A stretch of 64,000 bases of DNA. Source: Parachlamydia acanthamoebae. GTDB taxonomy: Bacteria; Chlamydiota; Chlamydiia; Chlamydiales; Parachlamydiaceae. The stretch is from positions 620,001 to 684,000 of the forward strand of contig NZ_BAWW01000066.1 in assembly GCF_000875975.1 (NCBI RefSeq). Direction: 5' to 3'. Below, piece after piece: positions 18,558-28,331 of this stretch. Below the pieces are notes generated by a model. That model saw nothing but the letters and a program-made list of their open reading frames with translations. It made no database searches and was not told the origin of the DNA. A program made the position numbers and the translations under genes. The first letter of the stretch is position 1; each line of letters begins with the position of its first letter.

Positions 18558-20039
18558 CTATTCATCTGAAGCAAAAAAAGAATTTTTAAAATGATCCGAA
18601 CTAACCTCTAAAGCATCAGCAATAACCTCAAGAGCTAAAGGATCTTTCATAGAAAAATACACAAATAATCTCTCAAGGGATCGAATCACTTCATCATTTG
18701 GCTGCCAACAACTTTTTTCTTGTTCGATTCTTCGTTCAATTGCCAAACCAACTTCATCCATCAACTGATCTAAAGACATCCTGCATAGTTCTCCACGAAG
18801 CCTGTCTATCAATCTAAGTCGGTATTGCTCTTCTTCTAATTTAAAATACTCAATCTCTTTTTGGATTTTTCCTAAAATATTTTCGTACAATTCCTCGTTT
18901 GCCTCAAGTTCGTTTTCTATTGCGTTTATCCATGCTTCGCTGTCTGCCATAGCAGATAAACTCACGCAAAATAGTTTCTCTAAACTTCTTTTTAAAAACT
19001 CATCTTTTTCATTGGCGAGATAGATAAGGCAGTGCCGAACAAAGTTTGCATCCTCATGTCCATGAGAAATTTCCTCAATCTTTTCTTGAATGTTGCTTTC
19101 AACAATCCATGCTTCATGAATAATTTCAGGCTTTAGCTCAAACAAAATACTTCTTATAAAAGGAATATCTTGTGGATGATCTTTCTGAAGATTGACGCTT
19201 AAAAGATCATCAAAAAAAGGATGCTTAGCTTGTATGTCAAAAGGAACATTTGCAAGAGCCCTCATCTGTTGGACTTTCTCTTGATAAATCCTAACGACCT
19301 TTGCTTTCTCCGGAGTCATGCTGCGGCTGACTTTTGGTCGACTCACTAATTGTCCAGCAAAGCAATCAAGGTAATTTTGCATTGCCTCAACAGGACTTAT
19401 GATCCTTTGAGCAACGGCATTAACTAAAGCAATAGCATCACTTCGCAAACCCTTTGTATTTGTACCATCTATCAATGTATCAACCTGATTGACAAAATCA
19501 GGCAATCCCATAGTTGAGTTGTTGAGGTTATCCAAGTGAGAACCTTTTAAAACTTCGAAGTACGGGGCTCCATCTTCTCTTCTACGAACTTTTAAAACAG
19601 GCAATGTACTTGAATGGGCTGCTTGATATTTCACTTCAGCAGCGTCTCCATCTTCTGAAACAATTTTCAAAGATGGAGAAACAAAAAATTGTCTTATTTT
19701 CTCATTAACAGCAAATTCCCCACCCTCATCATAAGCGACGTTGAATTGCCCCCATATTGCAGCTACCCGAGCCTCTACATGATGTTGGATATCTTCCTCA
19801 TATAAACCCGCTAACAAAAGAGGATTTGTAAGAAGCGTAAATAACTCATTAGAAACAGGAAGAAATTCTCTCGTTCCCCAAGTTTTACCACGCATTTCTA
19901 GGATGATCGAGCGTATTCTATCTCTTATGGAGATGCAATGATGAGCTTCTTGCCTTCCAGGTCGTTCGTGAGAAGGTTTAGGATCCCAAGCTTTTCGATG
20001 CTCCCCTCGGTTTAAATGGTTTATGGATGAAATAGGCAT
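18558..20039 (-). CDS. Unidentified 493-residue protein
   Basis: Not recognised. The first 40 residues are polar and His/Arg-rich (a flexible head), followed by mainly helical sequence; residues about 330-450 are strongly charged and coiled-coil-like (IENELEANEELYENILG, then KEIEYFKLEEEQYRLRL). It has no signal peptide, transmembrane segment or enzyme motif. It starts at ATG with AAAGG upstream. In an obligate intracellular chlamydia a large unknown protein with a disordered head could be a secreted effector, but this is a guess from type alone. Confidence 0.7.
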   Translation of the reverse strand: MPISSINHLNRGEHRKAWDPKPSHERPGRQEAHHCISIRDRIRSIILEMRGKTWGTREFLPVSNELFTLLTNPLLLAGLYEEDIQHHVEARVAAIWGQFNVAYDEGGEFAVNEKIRQFFVSPSLKIVSEDGDAAEVKYQAAHSSTLPVLKVRRREDGAPYFEVLKGSHLDNLNNSTMGLPDFVNQVDTLIDGTNTKGLRSDAIALVNAVAQRIISPVEAMQNYLDCFAGQLVSRPKVSRSMTPEKAKVVRIYQEKVQQMRALANVPFDIQAKHPFFDDLLSVNLQKDHPQDIPFIRSILFELKPEIIHEAWIVESNIQEKIEEISHGHEDANFVRHCLIYLANEKDEFLKRSLEKLFCVSLSAMADSEAWINAIENELEANEELYENILGKIQKEIEYFKLEEEQYRLRLIDRLRGELCRMSLDQLMDEVGLAIERRIEQEKSCWQPNDEVIRSLERLFVYFSMKDPLALEVIADALEVSSDHFKNSFFASDE

Positions 20040-20337
20040 ATAAAAACCTTTAATTAATTATTATTGACTCTTTATTTAGAAAAGTGGAGAGATTAGTTGA
20101 TATAGCTTTGATTACAACCATAGAACAAATTCAGTCCATTGCGCTCCTTTACATCTTCAAAATTTTATCACACCTATACAAAACATAACAATCTATAAGC
20201 AAAATAATTAATATCTAAAAAGGTTCATTGCTACACCTAAAGAACCCTCTTCATAGAGTACTTAAATTTTTTGCAGGCCTTTATAAACAAATCCTTCTTT
20301 TTATGTCCCATATCGATATTTTTAATTGTTTTTTTAC

Positions 20338-20366
20338 CTGACAAGAGTTGCCGGTTCGGGTATTCT
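20338..20366 (+). promoter_or_regulatory. Probable sigma-70-type promoter of recA
   Basis: CTGACA (5 of 6 to the -35 consensus), exactly 17 bp, then TATTCT (4 of 6 to the -10). Transcription would start about 40 bp before the recA ATG. I see no LexA-type operator overlapping it. The rest of the 374-bp gap (20040-20412) shows nothing else. Confidence 0.55.
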
Positions 20367-20412
20367 ACTGCTGAACTAAGGGAATCATCAATTAGAAAAA
20401 TGAGGGGTTATC

Positions 20413-21486
20413 ATGGCTCAACCTAGTGAAGCAGAAAGAAAAAAGGCTCTTGACCTAGCGGTCAGTCATATTAAAAAACAATTTGGAGATGGAGCGATTA
20501 TGTCGCTTGGAAGTCACTCTTCCATGCGCGAAATTAGCGTCATCAAAACAGGCGCTTTAACTTTAGACGTTGCGCTTGGCATCGGCGGGATACCTCGCGG
20601 CCGTATTATTGAAATCTTCGGTCCCGAATCTTCCGGAAAATCAACTTTGGCCACTCACATTGTGGCAAATGCCCAAAAAGCAGGCGGACTTGCTGCGTAT
20701 ATCGACGCAGAGCATGCGCTTGATCCTTCCTATGCTGCAAAAATTGGGGTAAATGTGGATGAACTTCTCATTTCACAGCCCGATAGTGGTGAAGAAGCGC
20801 TTAACATCGCAGAAACACTTGCACGTTCAAATGCAGTGGATGTGATTGTAATTGACTCCGTTGCAGCGCTTGTTCCAAAAAGTGAGCTAGAAGGCGAAAT
20901 CGGCGATAGCTTTATCGGTTTGCAGGCTCGTATGATGTCTCAAGCTTTAAGAAAACTCGCTGCAACACTTGCTAAAAGCAATACCTGCGCCATTTTCATT
21001 AACCAAATTCGTGAAAAAATTGGTGTCATGTTTGGAAACCCCGAGACAACAACGGGTGGGCGTGCGTTAAAGTTCTACTCCTCTATTCGCCTAGATATTC
21101 GCCGTACCGCTGGTATTAAAGGTCCTGACAACTCTGAAGTTGGAAATAGAGTCAAAGTGAAAGTTGTCAAAAATAAAGTTGCGCCACCTTTCCGCTCAGC
21201 TGAATTTGACATTCTCTTTAACGAAGGAATTTCTAGAACAGGAGCTGTTATCGATTTAGGAACAGAGTACCAGATTATCGATAAAAAAGGCGCTTGGTTT
21301 AGCTATCAGGGGCAGAGATTGGGACAAGGGCGAGAAGCTGTCCGCGATGAGCTAAAAACGAATCCAAAGCTATTGGATGAAATTGAGCAGCTTATCATGC
21401 AAAAATGTAAAGATGGACTGGCTACAACATCACTCAAGTCTGCTGCACATGTTGATGCTGACGAAAAAGAGCTTGTTGAAGTCTAA
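20413..21486 (+). CDS. recA: Recombinase A
   Basis: A 357-residue RecA. Walker A is GPESSGKST (residues 70-78), Walker B is [10 protein letters not shown], and the L2 DNA-binding loop region includes [21 protein letters not shown]. It binds single-stranded DNA and ATP and drives strand exchange. The start has a good ribosome binding site (GAGGGG). It ends 3 bp before the end of the converging prenyl synthase gene. Length is typical. Confidence 0.98.
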   Translation: MAQPSEAERKKALDLAVSHIKKQFGDGAIMSLGSHSSMREISVIKTGALTLDVALGIGGIPRGRIIEIFGPESSGKSTLATHIVANAQKAGGLAAYIDAEHALDPSYAAKIGVNVDELLISQPDSGEEALNIAETLARSNAVDVIVIDSVAALVPKSELEGEIGDSFIGLQARMMSQALRKLAATLAKSNTCAIFINQIREKIGVMFGNPETTTGGRALKFYSSIRLDIRRTAGIKGPDNSEVGNRVKVKVVKNKVAPPFRSAEFDILFNEGISRTGAVIDLGTEYQIIDKKGAWFSYQGQRLGQGREAVRDELKTNPKLLDEIEQLIMQKCKDGLATTSLKSAAHVDADEKELVEV

Positions 21487-21488
21487 TA

Positions 21489-22382
21489 TTAGCCCTGCAC
21501 AGCAAGACACTCTTCAGTTTTCTGTATGAGTGTCTTGATTAAAGCTTCAAGTTCCTGCCCTTGAATATCAAGTTCTTGTAAAACAGTCAGAAAAGAAACT
21601 GTTTCCTTGTGGAACATCTTAACTGTTTCCTCCACTCCCATTAACAATCCCATGTTGGCTTTTCGTCCATTCTTTAAGTCTTGTTGCATATCACTCAAAT
21701 CATCAGCAATTTGAAAAGCCATTCCAAAATGCGAAGCGGCTTTTTTCACCAAAGGCAATTTTTCTAGCTCTCCACCACCAAATAACCACCCCAGCACAAA
21801 TGAAATTTCAAACAATGAGACCGTTTTTTTGTGCAAGATATCGCGTAATGCAGATAAAGAGAGGTTAGACTCATGAATATCTAAAAATTGTCCACCTGTG
21901 GCCCCAAAAAGCCCTGTGTTATAAGAGACGTTTTGAATAGCTAAAACACAAAGATGATCACAACGATCGGAAAAAGAAACCTGCTGCTGCTTGAGAGTTT
22001 CACTATTTTGAGCCAAATAACGGTAGCCCTCAGCGATTAACGCATAGCTGGCTAATAAAGCTATGTCTTCTCCAAAAACTTTATGGAGGGAAGGCATATT
22101 TCTTCTTTCATCATCATTATCCATACAAGGTAGGTCATCCGCAATAAGCGAGGCCGTATGAAAAAATTCCACCGCTAAAGCCGCTTCGGAAGCATCTGCT
22201 TGTTTACCCAATGTTTTTGCAACCATTAAAACAAGCGCGGGCCTAAAACGTTTTCCGCCATTGCGAAGCGCATATTCACAAGCATCTCTGACTTTGCTTT
22301 TAGCACCTAAGGCCGCAATACTTTGCTCAATCTTTGCTTCAACTTGGGCCTGATAAGATAAAAGAATAGAAAATGGGTTCAC
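21489..22382 (-). CDS. ispA: Farnesyl/geranylgeranyl diphosphate synthase
   Basis: A 297-residue trans-prenyl diphosphate synthase. The first Asp-rich motif is DDLPCMD (Asp82, Asp83, Asp88; the DDx4D bacterial type) followed by NDDERR. The second is IADDLSDMQQD. The basic substrate site NGGKRFRPAL is present. It condenses IPP with DMAPP/GPP to make short prenyl diphosphates for undecaprenyl and quinone synthesis. Product length is not settled by sequence. Start is GTG at 22382. The gene pair of this synthase and the hexapeptide protein at 23527 resembles the chlamydial CT628/CT629 arrangement as I remember it, with one extra gene between. Confidence 0.92.
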   Translation of the reverse strand: MNPFSILLSYQAQVEAKIEQSIAALGAKSKVRDACEYALRNGGKRFRPALVLMVAKTLGKQADASEAALAVEFFHTASLIADDLPCMDNDDERRNMPSLHKVFGEDIALLASYALIAEGYRYLAQNSETLKQQQVSFSDRCDHLCVLAIQNVSYNTGLFGATGGQFLDIHESNLSLSALRDILHKKTVSLFEISFVLGWLFGGGELEKLPLVKKAASHFGMAFQIADDLSDMQQDLKNGRKANMGLLMGVEETVKMFHKETVSFLTVLQELDIQGQELEALIKTLIQKTEECLAVQG

Positions 22383-22481
22383 TAGAAACTCTTTATGTCT
22401 AAGAACATGTTGATGTCATTAACAAAAAAATGATAAAGAATCTATCTTTATTTTACATCGTAAATTTTAGAAACAGAAAGA

Positions 22482-23534
22482 CTATAAATTATTTTCCCGA
22501 GTCATCCGAATCATTCCATCCTCTAACAACCCATGAAGACCAGATTTAACGCCCGCGTATGCAAACCCTAAGTTTTTAAACATCTCTTGAGAAACCGAAT
22601 CCCCCTGAAGTGCACAAACTTTTAATCGATCAGTTGGGGATTCTGCTAAAACAGCATTTACCAATTCTTCTTCGATTTTTCTAAAAGAAGGTTGATCCCC
22701 AGCACTTATACAATGCTTAATAGACAAAGCCCCAGGTTTTTTCTTTAGCCAAATCAACCCAGCGACGGTGTTTTTTTCACGCACGACCTTCACGATCATG
22801 TCAGGTTTTTGAAGCTCTTTTTTAATGGAAGCTCGCTTCTTAGAAAATTCAGGTTGAATGGCGCTCTGTTTGAAAATCGACTGAATAGCTTTTAAATCAC
22901 TCCTAGAAGGCTTAGAAGTTAAAGATTTTATTTCTAGAGTTCCTGAAAAAGGGTCTTTTCCTTTTAAAATGGATTTTTCCCGCTTCAAATCCAAAGCAAT
23001 CACTCTTCCATCAGCTAGATAAAAAGGAAGCTTATGTAAATGCCCGATTATTTTTTTCCATTCCTTAGATTGTACGGGATCTTCAGAAAATTCCGTCGTA
23101 ACTTCAATTAACGAATCGCGGAATTTTTGATAGTCTCGCATATAAGCAATAGAGAGAGGATGCGTGGAAACAAATCTTTGAATACCTTGAACTATCGACT
23201 TGCATTTTCCATCATTTAATTGCGCTTCGAAGGTTTGTAAATGCTTATAGATGTGTTTTTGTTTCCTCATAATTTGGGTACGCTTTCGCAAAGATCGCAA
23301 CGCTACAGCTGTCGCAACACCCATCATACTTGTACATGTTCCTAAACTCACCGTTTGGGGTGGGAGTCCAAGAATGCCGGTTAAAGTAGCCAAAAATCCC
23401 AAAATCACCGTTGTAATTGCAGAAGTAACAAGAATTTGTCGATTTTGATAAACCTTTTTTTCATGCCAAGACCGGGAAAACTTGGGCGAATACGCAAATG
23501 TATTTTCTTGTACTTTTGGAACTGATTTAACCAT
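22482..23534 (-). CDS. Membrane-anchored protein with GNAT-like C-terminal domain
   Basis: A 350-residue protein. Residues about 35-56 and 60-80 form two hydrophobic segments (ILVTSAITTVILGFLATLTG and a Gly/Val-rich one) followed by basic RSLRKRTQIMRKQK, suggesting a membrane hairpin with a cytoplasmic remainder. The C-terminal 130 residues alternate like a GNAT acetyltransferase: MIVKVVREKNTVAGLIWLKK, then EELVNAVLAESPTDRLKVCA and EMFKNLGFAYAG, the last similar to the family's FYxxxGF element. The acetyl-CoA loop is not clearly present, so activity is uncertain. Its start overlaps the end of the upstream gene by 8 bp, so the two are cotranscribed. Confidence 0.7.
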   Translation of the reverse strand: MVKSVPKVQENTFAYSPKFSRSWHEKKVYQNRQILVTSAITTVILGFLATLTGILGLPPQTVSLGTCTSMMGVATAVALRSLRKRTQIMRKQKHIYKHLQTFEAQLNDGKCKSIVQGIQRFVSTHPLSIAYMRDYQKFRDSLIEVTTEFSEDPVQSKEWKKIIGHLHKLPFYLADGRVIALDLKREKSILKGKDPFSGTLEIKSLTSKPSRSDLKAIQSIFKQSAIQPEFSKKRASIKKELQKPDMIVKVVREKNTVAGLIWLKKKPGALSIKHCISAGDQPSFRKIEEELVNAVLAESPTDRLKVCALQGDSVSQEMFKNLGFAYAGVKSGLHGLLEDGMIRMTRENNL

Positions 23535-24228
23535 TTTGACCTCTTTGAATCGGTATCGTCATCGTTTGAGCTCTCGATTTTATAATGTGGAAAGACGGAA
23601 TAAATCCCCCACAATTAAGCGTAGGATAGCATAAGACATTTTTCCCAAGTAAAGTTCCTGGATTAGTCACAACATTACAGCCAATTTGGGATGAATCACC
23701 AATGATTGCACCCAGCTTTCTTAAACCTGTTTGATATTTTTGATGTTCCACAACAATCGATACAGGTCGATTATCCAGCTTCAGATTCGCACATTTGGTC
23801 CCAGCGCCCAAATTAACATGGTTCCCAAGGATAGACTGCCCTAGATAAGCAAAATGCGCTGCATGCGCATGATCAAGCAAAATGCTGCGGATGATTTCTG
23901 TATCGTGTCCAATGACACAATCATTCCCTGTTACAACAAATCCCCTTATGTAAGCCCCATGTCGAACAACACAACGATCTCCAATCCAGCAGGGACCTTG
24001 AATATAGGCACCTGGTTCCACAACTGTTCCTTTGCCTAAATGAATTTGATCTGGATTCACAAGGTAAGCAGAAGGAGAGACAATTGCCTCCTGTTTTTGG
24101 AACGACATTTTTTCTAAATAACTTTCTAATCGATTTAAGGCAGTCCAAACATGTGCGTTTGGTTCAAATAGGTCTTTATGTGTGTACGTGTCTAAATCGA
24201 AGAAATAAGAAGGCAAAAGGAAATCCAT
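23527..24228 (-). CDS. Left-handed beta-helix protein related to GlmU C-terminal domain
   Basis: A 233-residue protein. After an 80-residue head it is built of hexapeptide repeats (HLGKGTVVEPGAYI, IGDRCVVRHGAYI, IGHDTEII, LGNHVNLGAG). The segment NLGAGTKCANLK matches the GlmU acyltransferase signature that in GlmU reads 'GAGTITCNYDG'. No N-terminal uridylyltransferase domain is present, so it is a stand-alone GlmU-like acyltransferase or a sugar-nucleotide-binding relative. Chlamydia has a similar gene next to ispA as I recall. It is the first gene leftward from the probable origin region, with a weak AGGA ribosome binding site. Confidence 0.8.
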   Translation of the reverse strand: MDFLLPSYFFDLDTYTHKDLFEPNAHVWTALNRLESYLEKMSFQKQEAIVSPSAYLVNPDQIHLGKGTVVEPGAYIQGPCWIGDRCVVRHGAYIRGFVVTGNDCVIGHDTEIIRSILLDHAHAAHFAYLGQSILGNHVNLGAGTKCANLKLDNRPVSIVVEHQKYQTGLRKLGAIIGDSSQIGCNVVTNPGTLLGKNVLCYPTLNCGGFIPSFHIIKSRAQTMTIPIQRGQNG

Positions 24229-24931
24229 TGCGAGTCCTGATTATTTCTCTAAAACCATTTAAACTACGAGGTACTGACAATATTTTCAACAGCTTTCTTT
24301 ATTGAATATATCTTATATAAAGCATGTTTCTACTTCTTCTTTTGCTGTGGGAATGTTCATAACGCAGGACATCTTATCTCTTTATTTACCCTGTTTTAGA
24401 TTGTTCGTTTTTTGTCAGTAGATGGAAGAAAAAAGGCGGCTTATCGACAGAAATTAATTATGCACAAAAATGCATTCATAAGAATCAACCGAAAAAAGGG
24501 GACTTATGAACAACATTTCATGCTTTTTGCATTTTCTGAAAATGGGTCCTTGAAAAAATCGTGTATTTTTGAAAACGCGAATTTTCCATAGTCTCTTTTG
24601 AAGAAGATATATAGATATATCTCTTGTTTCTTCTTCCTCTATCCCTGTGGAAATGTTTGCAAAAGGGTAAATAACAGAGAGAAATCAGTCTGTTTATAAG
24701 TTGTTCGGAAAACGTTGATAACTACTCGGTTTTGTTCAGAGGTGGGACTTTTGTTCAGAAGCAAACAAAGGAGCTGACAAAATTAGGTGGGGTTATGAAC
24801 AAAACTTCCACCGAAATTTTCATTCAAAAAAAGCTTTTTGATGGTTGAAGGTTTAAAAATATGAATTGACTAAAACGGGCAAGTTCGTAAGTTTGGGTTT
24901 GAAAATCATGCAAATTTAACAAAGGAAACCT
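24229..24931. other. Candidate chromosomal replication origin (oriC)
   Basis: About 700 bp without genes between divergent genes. It holds TTATCGACA (24441) and TTATGCACA (24458), each one base from the DnaA box TTATCCACA, and three exact copies of TTATGAACA (24354 on the minus strand, 24504 and 24793 on the plus). An AT-rich inverted repeat GATATAT-AG-ATATATC lies at 24606-24621, a possible unwinding element. The plus strand is C-rich to the left and G-rich to the right: for example 22501-22560 has 8 G and 20 C, while 24841-24900 has 16 G and 4 C. That sign change is what an origin shows. The identification is an inference. Confidence 0.6.
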
Positions 24932-25582
24932 ATGAGCCATTATAATGATTTATTAACCCCACAAAATTGTGCGATTGCTTTAGTCGACTATCAACCCGCG
25001 ATGTATTTTGGTGTACAAAGTCACGATCGGATTACCATTATGGAAAATGCAGTGATATTGGCTAAATCAGCAAAATTGTTTAAAGTCCCCTCCATTTTAA
25101 CATCTGTTGCCAAAGATTCTTTTAGCGGACCCGTAGACGAAGCTTTGACAACCGCTCTAAGCGACCATAAAGTGATCGATCGAACATCGATCAATGCATG
25201 GCTTGATGCAGATTTCAGAAAAGCTGTTGAAGCAACGAAACGGAAAAAAATTATTCTAGCAGGATTGTGGACTGAAGCATGTGTATTATTTCCGACAATG
25301 GATTTGCTGAAAGCTGGATATGAAGTGTATTTTGTGGCAGATGCTTGCGGAGATGTGACTTTAGAGGCACACGAACGCAGTATCCAAAGAATGATTCAAG
25401 CCGGCGCCGTCCCCATTACTTCGCTGCAGTTTTTGTTTGAATTGCAGCAAGATTGGGCGCGCTCAGAAACATATAATGGGGTAATGGAAATTTTGAAAGC
25501 GCATTCACCCTACGGTTTCCAAGTGACTTTTTCAAAATGGGCACTAGGAGAACATGCTTCCGAAGGCGGCTCTAAGAAATAG
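24932..25582 (+). CDS. Isochorismatase-like cysteine hydrolase (YcaC type)
   Basis: A 216-residue member of the isochorismatase superfamily. The catalytic residues are Asp19 in ALVDYQ and Cys117 in LAGLWTEACVLFPT. Arg84 stands near the usual basic residue, in DRTSINAW, as in the YcaC subgroup. YcaC-type enzymes form octamers and their substrate is unknown; related ones hydrolyse amides such as nicotinamide. Start ATG with AAAGGAAA. It is a single gene just to the right of the probable origin, followed by an imperfect hairpin (AGAGTGCTGCAT ... TAGCACTCT). Confidence 0.85.
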   Translation: MSHYNDLLTPQNCAIALVDYQPAMYFGVQSHDRITIMENAVILAKSAKLFKVPSILTSVAKDSFSGPVDEALTTALSDHKVIDRTSINAWLDADFRKAVEATKRKKIILAGLWTEACVLFPTMDLLKAGYEVYFVADACGDVTLEAHERSIQRMIQAGAVPITSLQFLFELQQDWARSETYNGVMEILKAHSPYGFQVTFSKWALGEHASEGGSKK

Positions 25583-25625
25583 CCTTATAAAGAGTGCTGC
25601 ATCCTATATGTAGCACTCTTTAAGA

Positions 25626-26357
25626 TCATGGATTAAAATTCTCAATCGCTTTTTTTATTCCCACAATAGAATCTTCAAAAAAGGCAGGACCTGTCAGAAT
25701 CGTCACTTTGTTGACGGTTAAATTCTCACTCGCATTTTGACCCTTCAAAAACTGTTGCGTTTTGTAAGCTTCTAGGGCACCTTGTGTGACATAACCTGTT
25801 ACGGCTCCAGTTATAGAGTCAACGCCCCCATCTTTGACATCGCTTGCGTGGGTATAACTAGAAACTCCGAGTCTTAAGGCCTCTCGCATACCTGTCACAC
25901 CGATCATACGCATTTTTTCTTCCTTGAATGCATTTCGATTTCCCAATCCAATAAGTAAAAGTTTTTTTGCGGGAATTGTATTAGAGGGAGGTGTGATCAA
26001 AAGAGTCTCAAGATCCTTACCCTCGAATTTGTTTGTTTTGCGTAATTCTGTGATCAAGCCATGCAAAGCGGCATCGACATGCAATAAACCGTTTAGTTCT
26101 TTTGGTAATGCTGGGGGCGATGTAAAAATATCTCCTTCCGTGTATTCAAATACACACACAATTTGTAAAGGGGTTTCTTGTGCAGAAGGGCTTTGAACTA
26201 AGGCTTCTATGCTTACATTGTTAACCTTTCCCACAATTTCTTGTGTGCCGACTTTTGGTAAAGTTTGAGGCATAGTCGTTGCAGAAATGCATGCAATGAA
26301 AAGGAAGTACACCAATTTAGTTAAATTTTCTAAAAATTTTTGTCTGATTAGGACCAT
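25626..26357 (-). CDS. Exported stand-alone N-terminal domain of M17 leucyl aminopeptidase
   Basis: A 243-residue protein with an N-terminal hydrophobic signal (LVYFLFIACISATTMPQT). The remainder resembles only the macro-like N-terminal domain of leucyl aminopeptidase (Peptidase_M17_N): residues SIEALVQSPS, CVFEYTEGD, LLHVDAALHGLITEL, FEGKDLETLLI, KKLLLIGLGNRNAF, and a final TILTGPAFFEDSIVGIKKAIENF. The C-terminal di-zinc peptidase domain is absent, so it cannot be a peptidase. The start has a good GGGGA site. It may bind a ligand or another protein in the periplasm. The role is unknown. Confidence 0.75.
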   Translation of the reverse strand: MVLIRQKFLENLTKLVYFLFIACISATTMPQTLPKVGTQEIVGKVNNVSIEALVQSPSAQETPLQIVCVFEYTEGDIFTSPPALPKELNGLLHVDAALHGLITELRKTNKFEGKDLETLLITPPSNTIPAKKLLLIGLGNRNAFKEEKMRMIGVTGMREALRLGVSSYTHASDVKDGGVDSITGAVTGYVTQGALEAYKTQQFLKGQNASENLTVNKVTILTGPAFFEDSIVGIKKAIENFNP

Positions 26358-26493
26358 AAAAATCCCCTGATTAAGTCTTCTTTATGAGATTAAGCTGTTT
26401 AGATAATCGTTTTAAAGAAGTGGTTAATTTGCTTTTTTTCAATTTATTTTTAGGTTACAACATGGATTAAATTAACATTCAAGAGAAAATTTT

Positions 26494-28323
26494 ATGGATG
26501 AACTTAAGCTAGATTTAATTTTATTTAATGGGAAAATCACAACACTCGATAAACAAAAACCTGAAGTGACTGCGATAGGGATTAGAGATGGATTGGTGGC
26601 AGCATTAGGGGCGGATGACGAAGTCAAAAAACTTGCCAGCGATCAGACTCAAGTGATCAATTTAAATAAAAAAAGAGTCATTCCAGGTTTGAATGACTCC
26701 CATTTGCATTTGATTCGTGGAGGACTGAGTTACAACATGGAATTAAGGTGGGACGGAGTGCCTTCGCTTGCTTTAGCTCTTGAGATGTTAAAAGAACAGG
26801 TATTGCGTACGCCACCCCCTCAATGGGTTCGTGTCATTGGAGGGTGGTCTGAATTTCAATTTGCCGAAAAAAGAATGCCAACGTTGCAAGAAATTAATGC
26901 AATCGCTCCCGAAACACCAGTCTTTATTCTTCACTTATATGGGAGCGCTTTGTTAAATGCGGCTGCTTTGCGAGCTGTTCAATATAACAAAGACACGCCG
27001 AATCCTATTGGAGGAAGTGTTGAAAGAGATAAGAATGGAAATCCGACAGGATTACTAATTGCCGAACCCAATGCGATGATTCTCTACTCGACTCTCGCTA
27101 AAGGCCCAAAACTGCCCTTGGTAGACCAAATCAATTCGACGCGTCATTTTATGCGCGAACTCAATCGTTTTGGATTAACAAGCTGTATTGATGCAGGTGG
27201 TGGATTTCAAAACTACCCCGATGATTACCAAGTTATTGAGGATTTGCACAAAAACGGTCAGCAAACGATTCGGATTGCCTATAATTTGTTTACACAAAAA
27301 CCAGGTAGGGAATTGGAGGATTTTCAAAAGTGGTCAAAGATGGTGAAGCCTTATTCTGGAGATGGGATGTATCGTCAAAATGGTGCAGGGGAAATGCTGG
27401 TATTTTCTGCTGCTGATTTTGAAGACTTTTTATATCCAAGGCCAGATATGCCTTCTAATATGGAAGGTGACCTCAAGAAAGTTGTCCGCTTCCTAGTCGA
27501 AAACCGATGGCCATTTCGCTTGCATGCCACATATAACGAAACCATTAATCGAGCTCTAGGTGTTTTTGAAGAGGTTAATCGAGAGATTCCTTTTAATGAT
27601 TTGTGTTGGTTTTTTGATCATGCTGAAACCGTGACCGATGAAAATTTGCAAAGAATTAAAGCCTTGAACGGGGGCATATCCATTCAGCATCGTATGGCAT
27701 ATCAAGGAGAGTACTTTATTCAGCGTTATGGAGAACAAGCTGCTAAACGAAGTCCACCCATTCGAAAAATGCTCGATTTGGATATTCCCATCGGAGCAGG
27801 GACTGATGCAACACGTGTTGCAAGCTATAATCCCTGGGTTTCTCTCTATTGGTTGGTTGCAGGTAAAACTGTTGGAGGAACCGTTCTTTATGGAGCGGAA
27901 AACAAGCTGGATCGTTTAGAGGCTTTACGTCTCTATACTTTAGGGAGCGCCAAACTATCGCGTGAAGAAGAGATGAAAGGATCTCTTTCGATTGGAAAAT
28001 ATGCGGACCTTGCGGTTTTATCCCATGATTATTTTAATGTGCCGGAAGAATCGATTAAAGAGATAACATCTCTTCTAACCATTCTGGGAGGCAAGGCTAT
28101 TTATGGAGCAGACGAATTTGCAAGCTTGGATCAGAACAAAAATCTACCGGTCAGTCCAAGTTGGTCACCAGTCATCCATTATGGGGGATATTTTAATCCA
28201 GATAAACACGCAAACTGTGCCTGTCAGACCAAAAAAGATTGCTTAGATGGTATTTTAGGGAATACACATCCGAAACGACCACTAAATCCGTGGTCATATG
28301 GATGTGATTGTTTTGCCTATTGA
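26494..28323 (+). CDS. Amidohydrolase family protein (YtcJ-like)
   Basis: A 609-residue metal-dependent hydrolase. The N-terminal beta domain LILFNGKITTLD leads to the metal motif NDSHLHLIRGG (HxH, residues about 72-74). Later metal/active-site candidates are FRLHATYNE, WFFDHAETV and GAGTDATRVASYNPW; the C-terminal half returns to the beta domain with GSLSIGKYADLAVLSHDYF. This is the YtcJ-like branch, which contains N-substituted formamide deformylase and other amide hydrolases, and the substrate cannot be deduced. The C-terminal tail (CACQTKKDCLDGILG... YGCDCFAY) is Cys-rich, with CAC and CDC, and seems an added element. Single gene. Confidence 0.85.
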   Translation: MDELKLDLILFNGKITTLDKQKPEVTAIGIRDGLVAALGADDEVKKLASDQTQVINLNKKRVIPGLNDSHLHLIRGGLSYNMELRWDGVPSLALALEMLKEQVLRTPPPQWVRVIGGWSEFQFAEKRMPTLQEINAIAPETPVFILHLYGSALLNAAALRAVQYNKDTPNPIGGSVERDKNGNPTGLLIAEPNAMILYSTLAKGPKLPLVDQINSTRHFMRELNRFGLTSCIDAGGGFQNYPDDYQVIEDLHKNGQQTIRIAYNLFTQKPGRELEDFQKWSKMVKPYSGDGMYRQNGAGEMLVFSAADFEDFLYPRPDMPSNMEGDLKKVVRFLVENRWPFRLHATYNETINRALGVFEEVNREIPFNDLCWFFDHAETVTDENLQRIKALNGGISIQHRMAYQGEYFIQRYGEQAAKRSPPIRKMLDLDIPIGAGTDATRVASYNPWVSLYWLVAGKTVGGTVLYGAENKLDRLEALRLYTLGSAKLSREEEMKGSLSIGKYADLAVLSHDYFNVPEESIKEITSLLTILGGKAIYGADEFASLDQNKNLPVSPSWSPVIHYGGYFNPDKHANCACQTKKDCLDGILGNTHPKRPLNPWSYGCDCFAY

Positions 28324-28331
28324 TGGATTTT

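Noticed and set aside
20344-20412. LexA/SOS operator at recA
   Set aside because: No CTG-N10-CAG or GAAC-N4-GTTC palindrome is present near the promoter.
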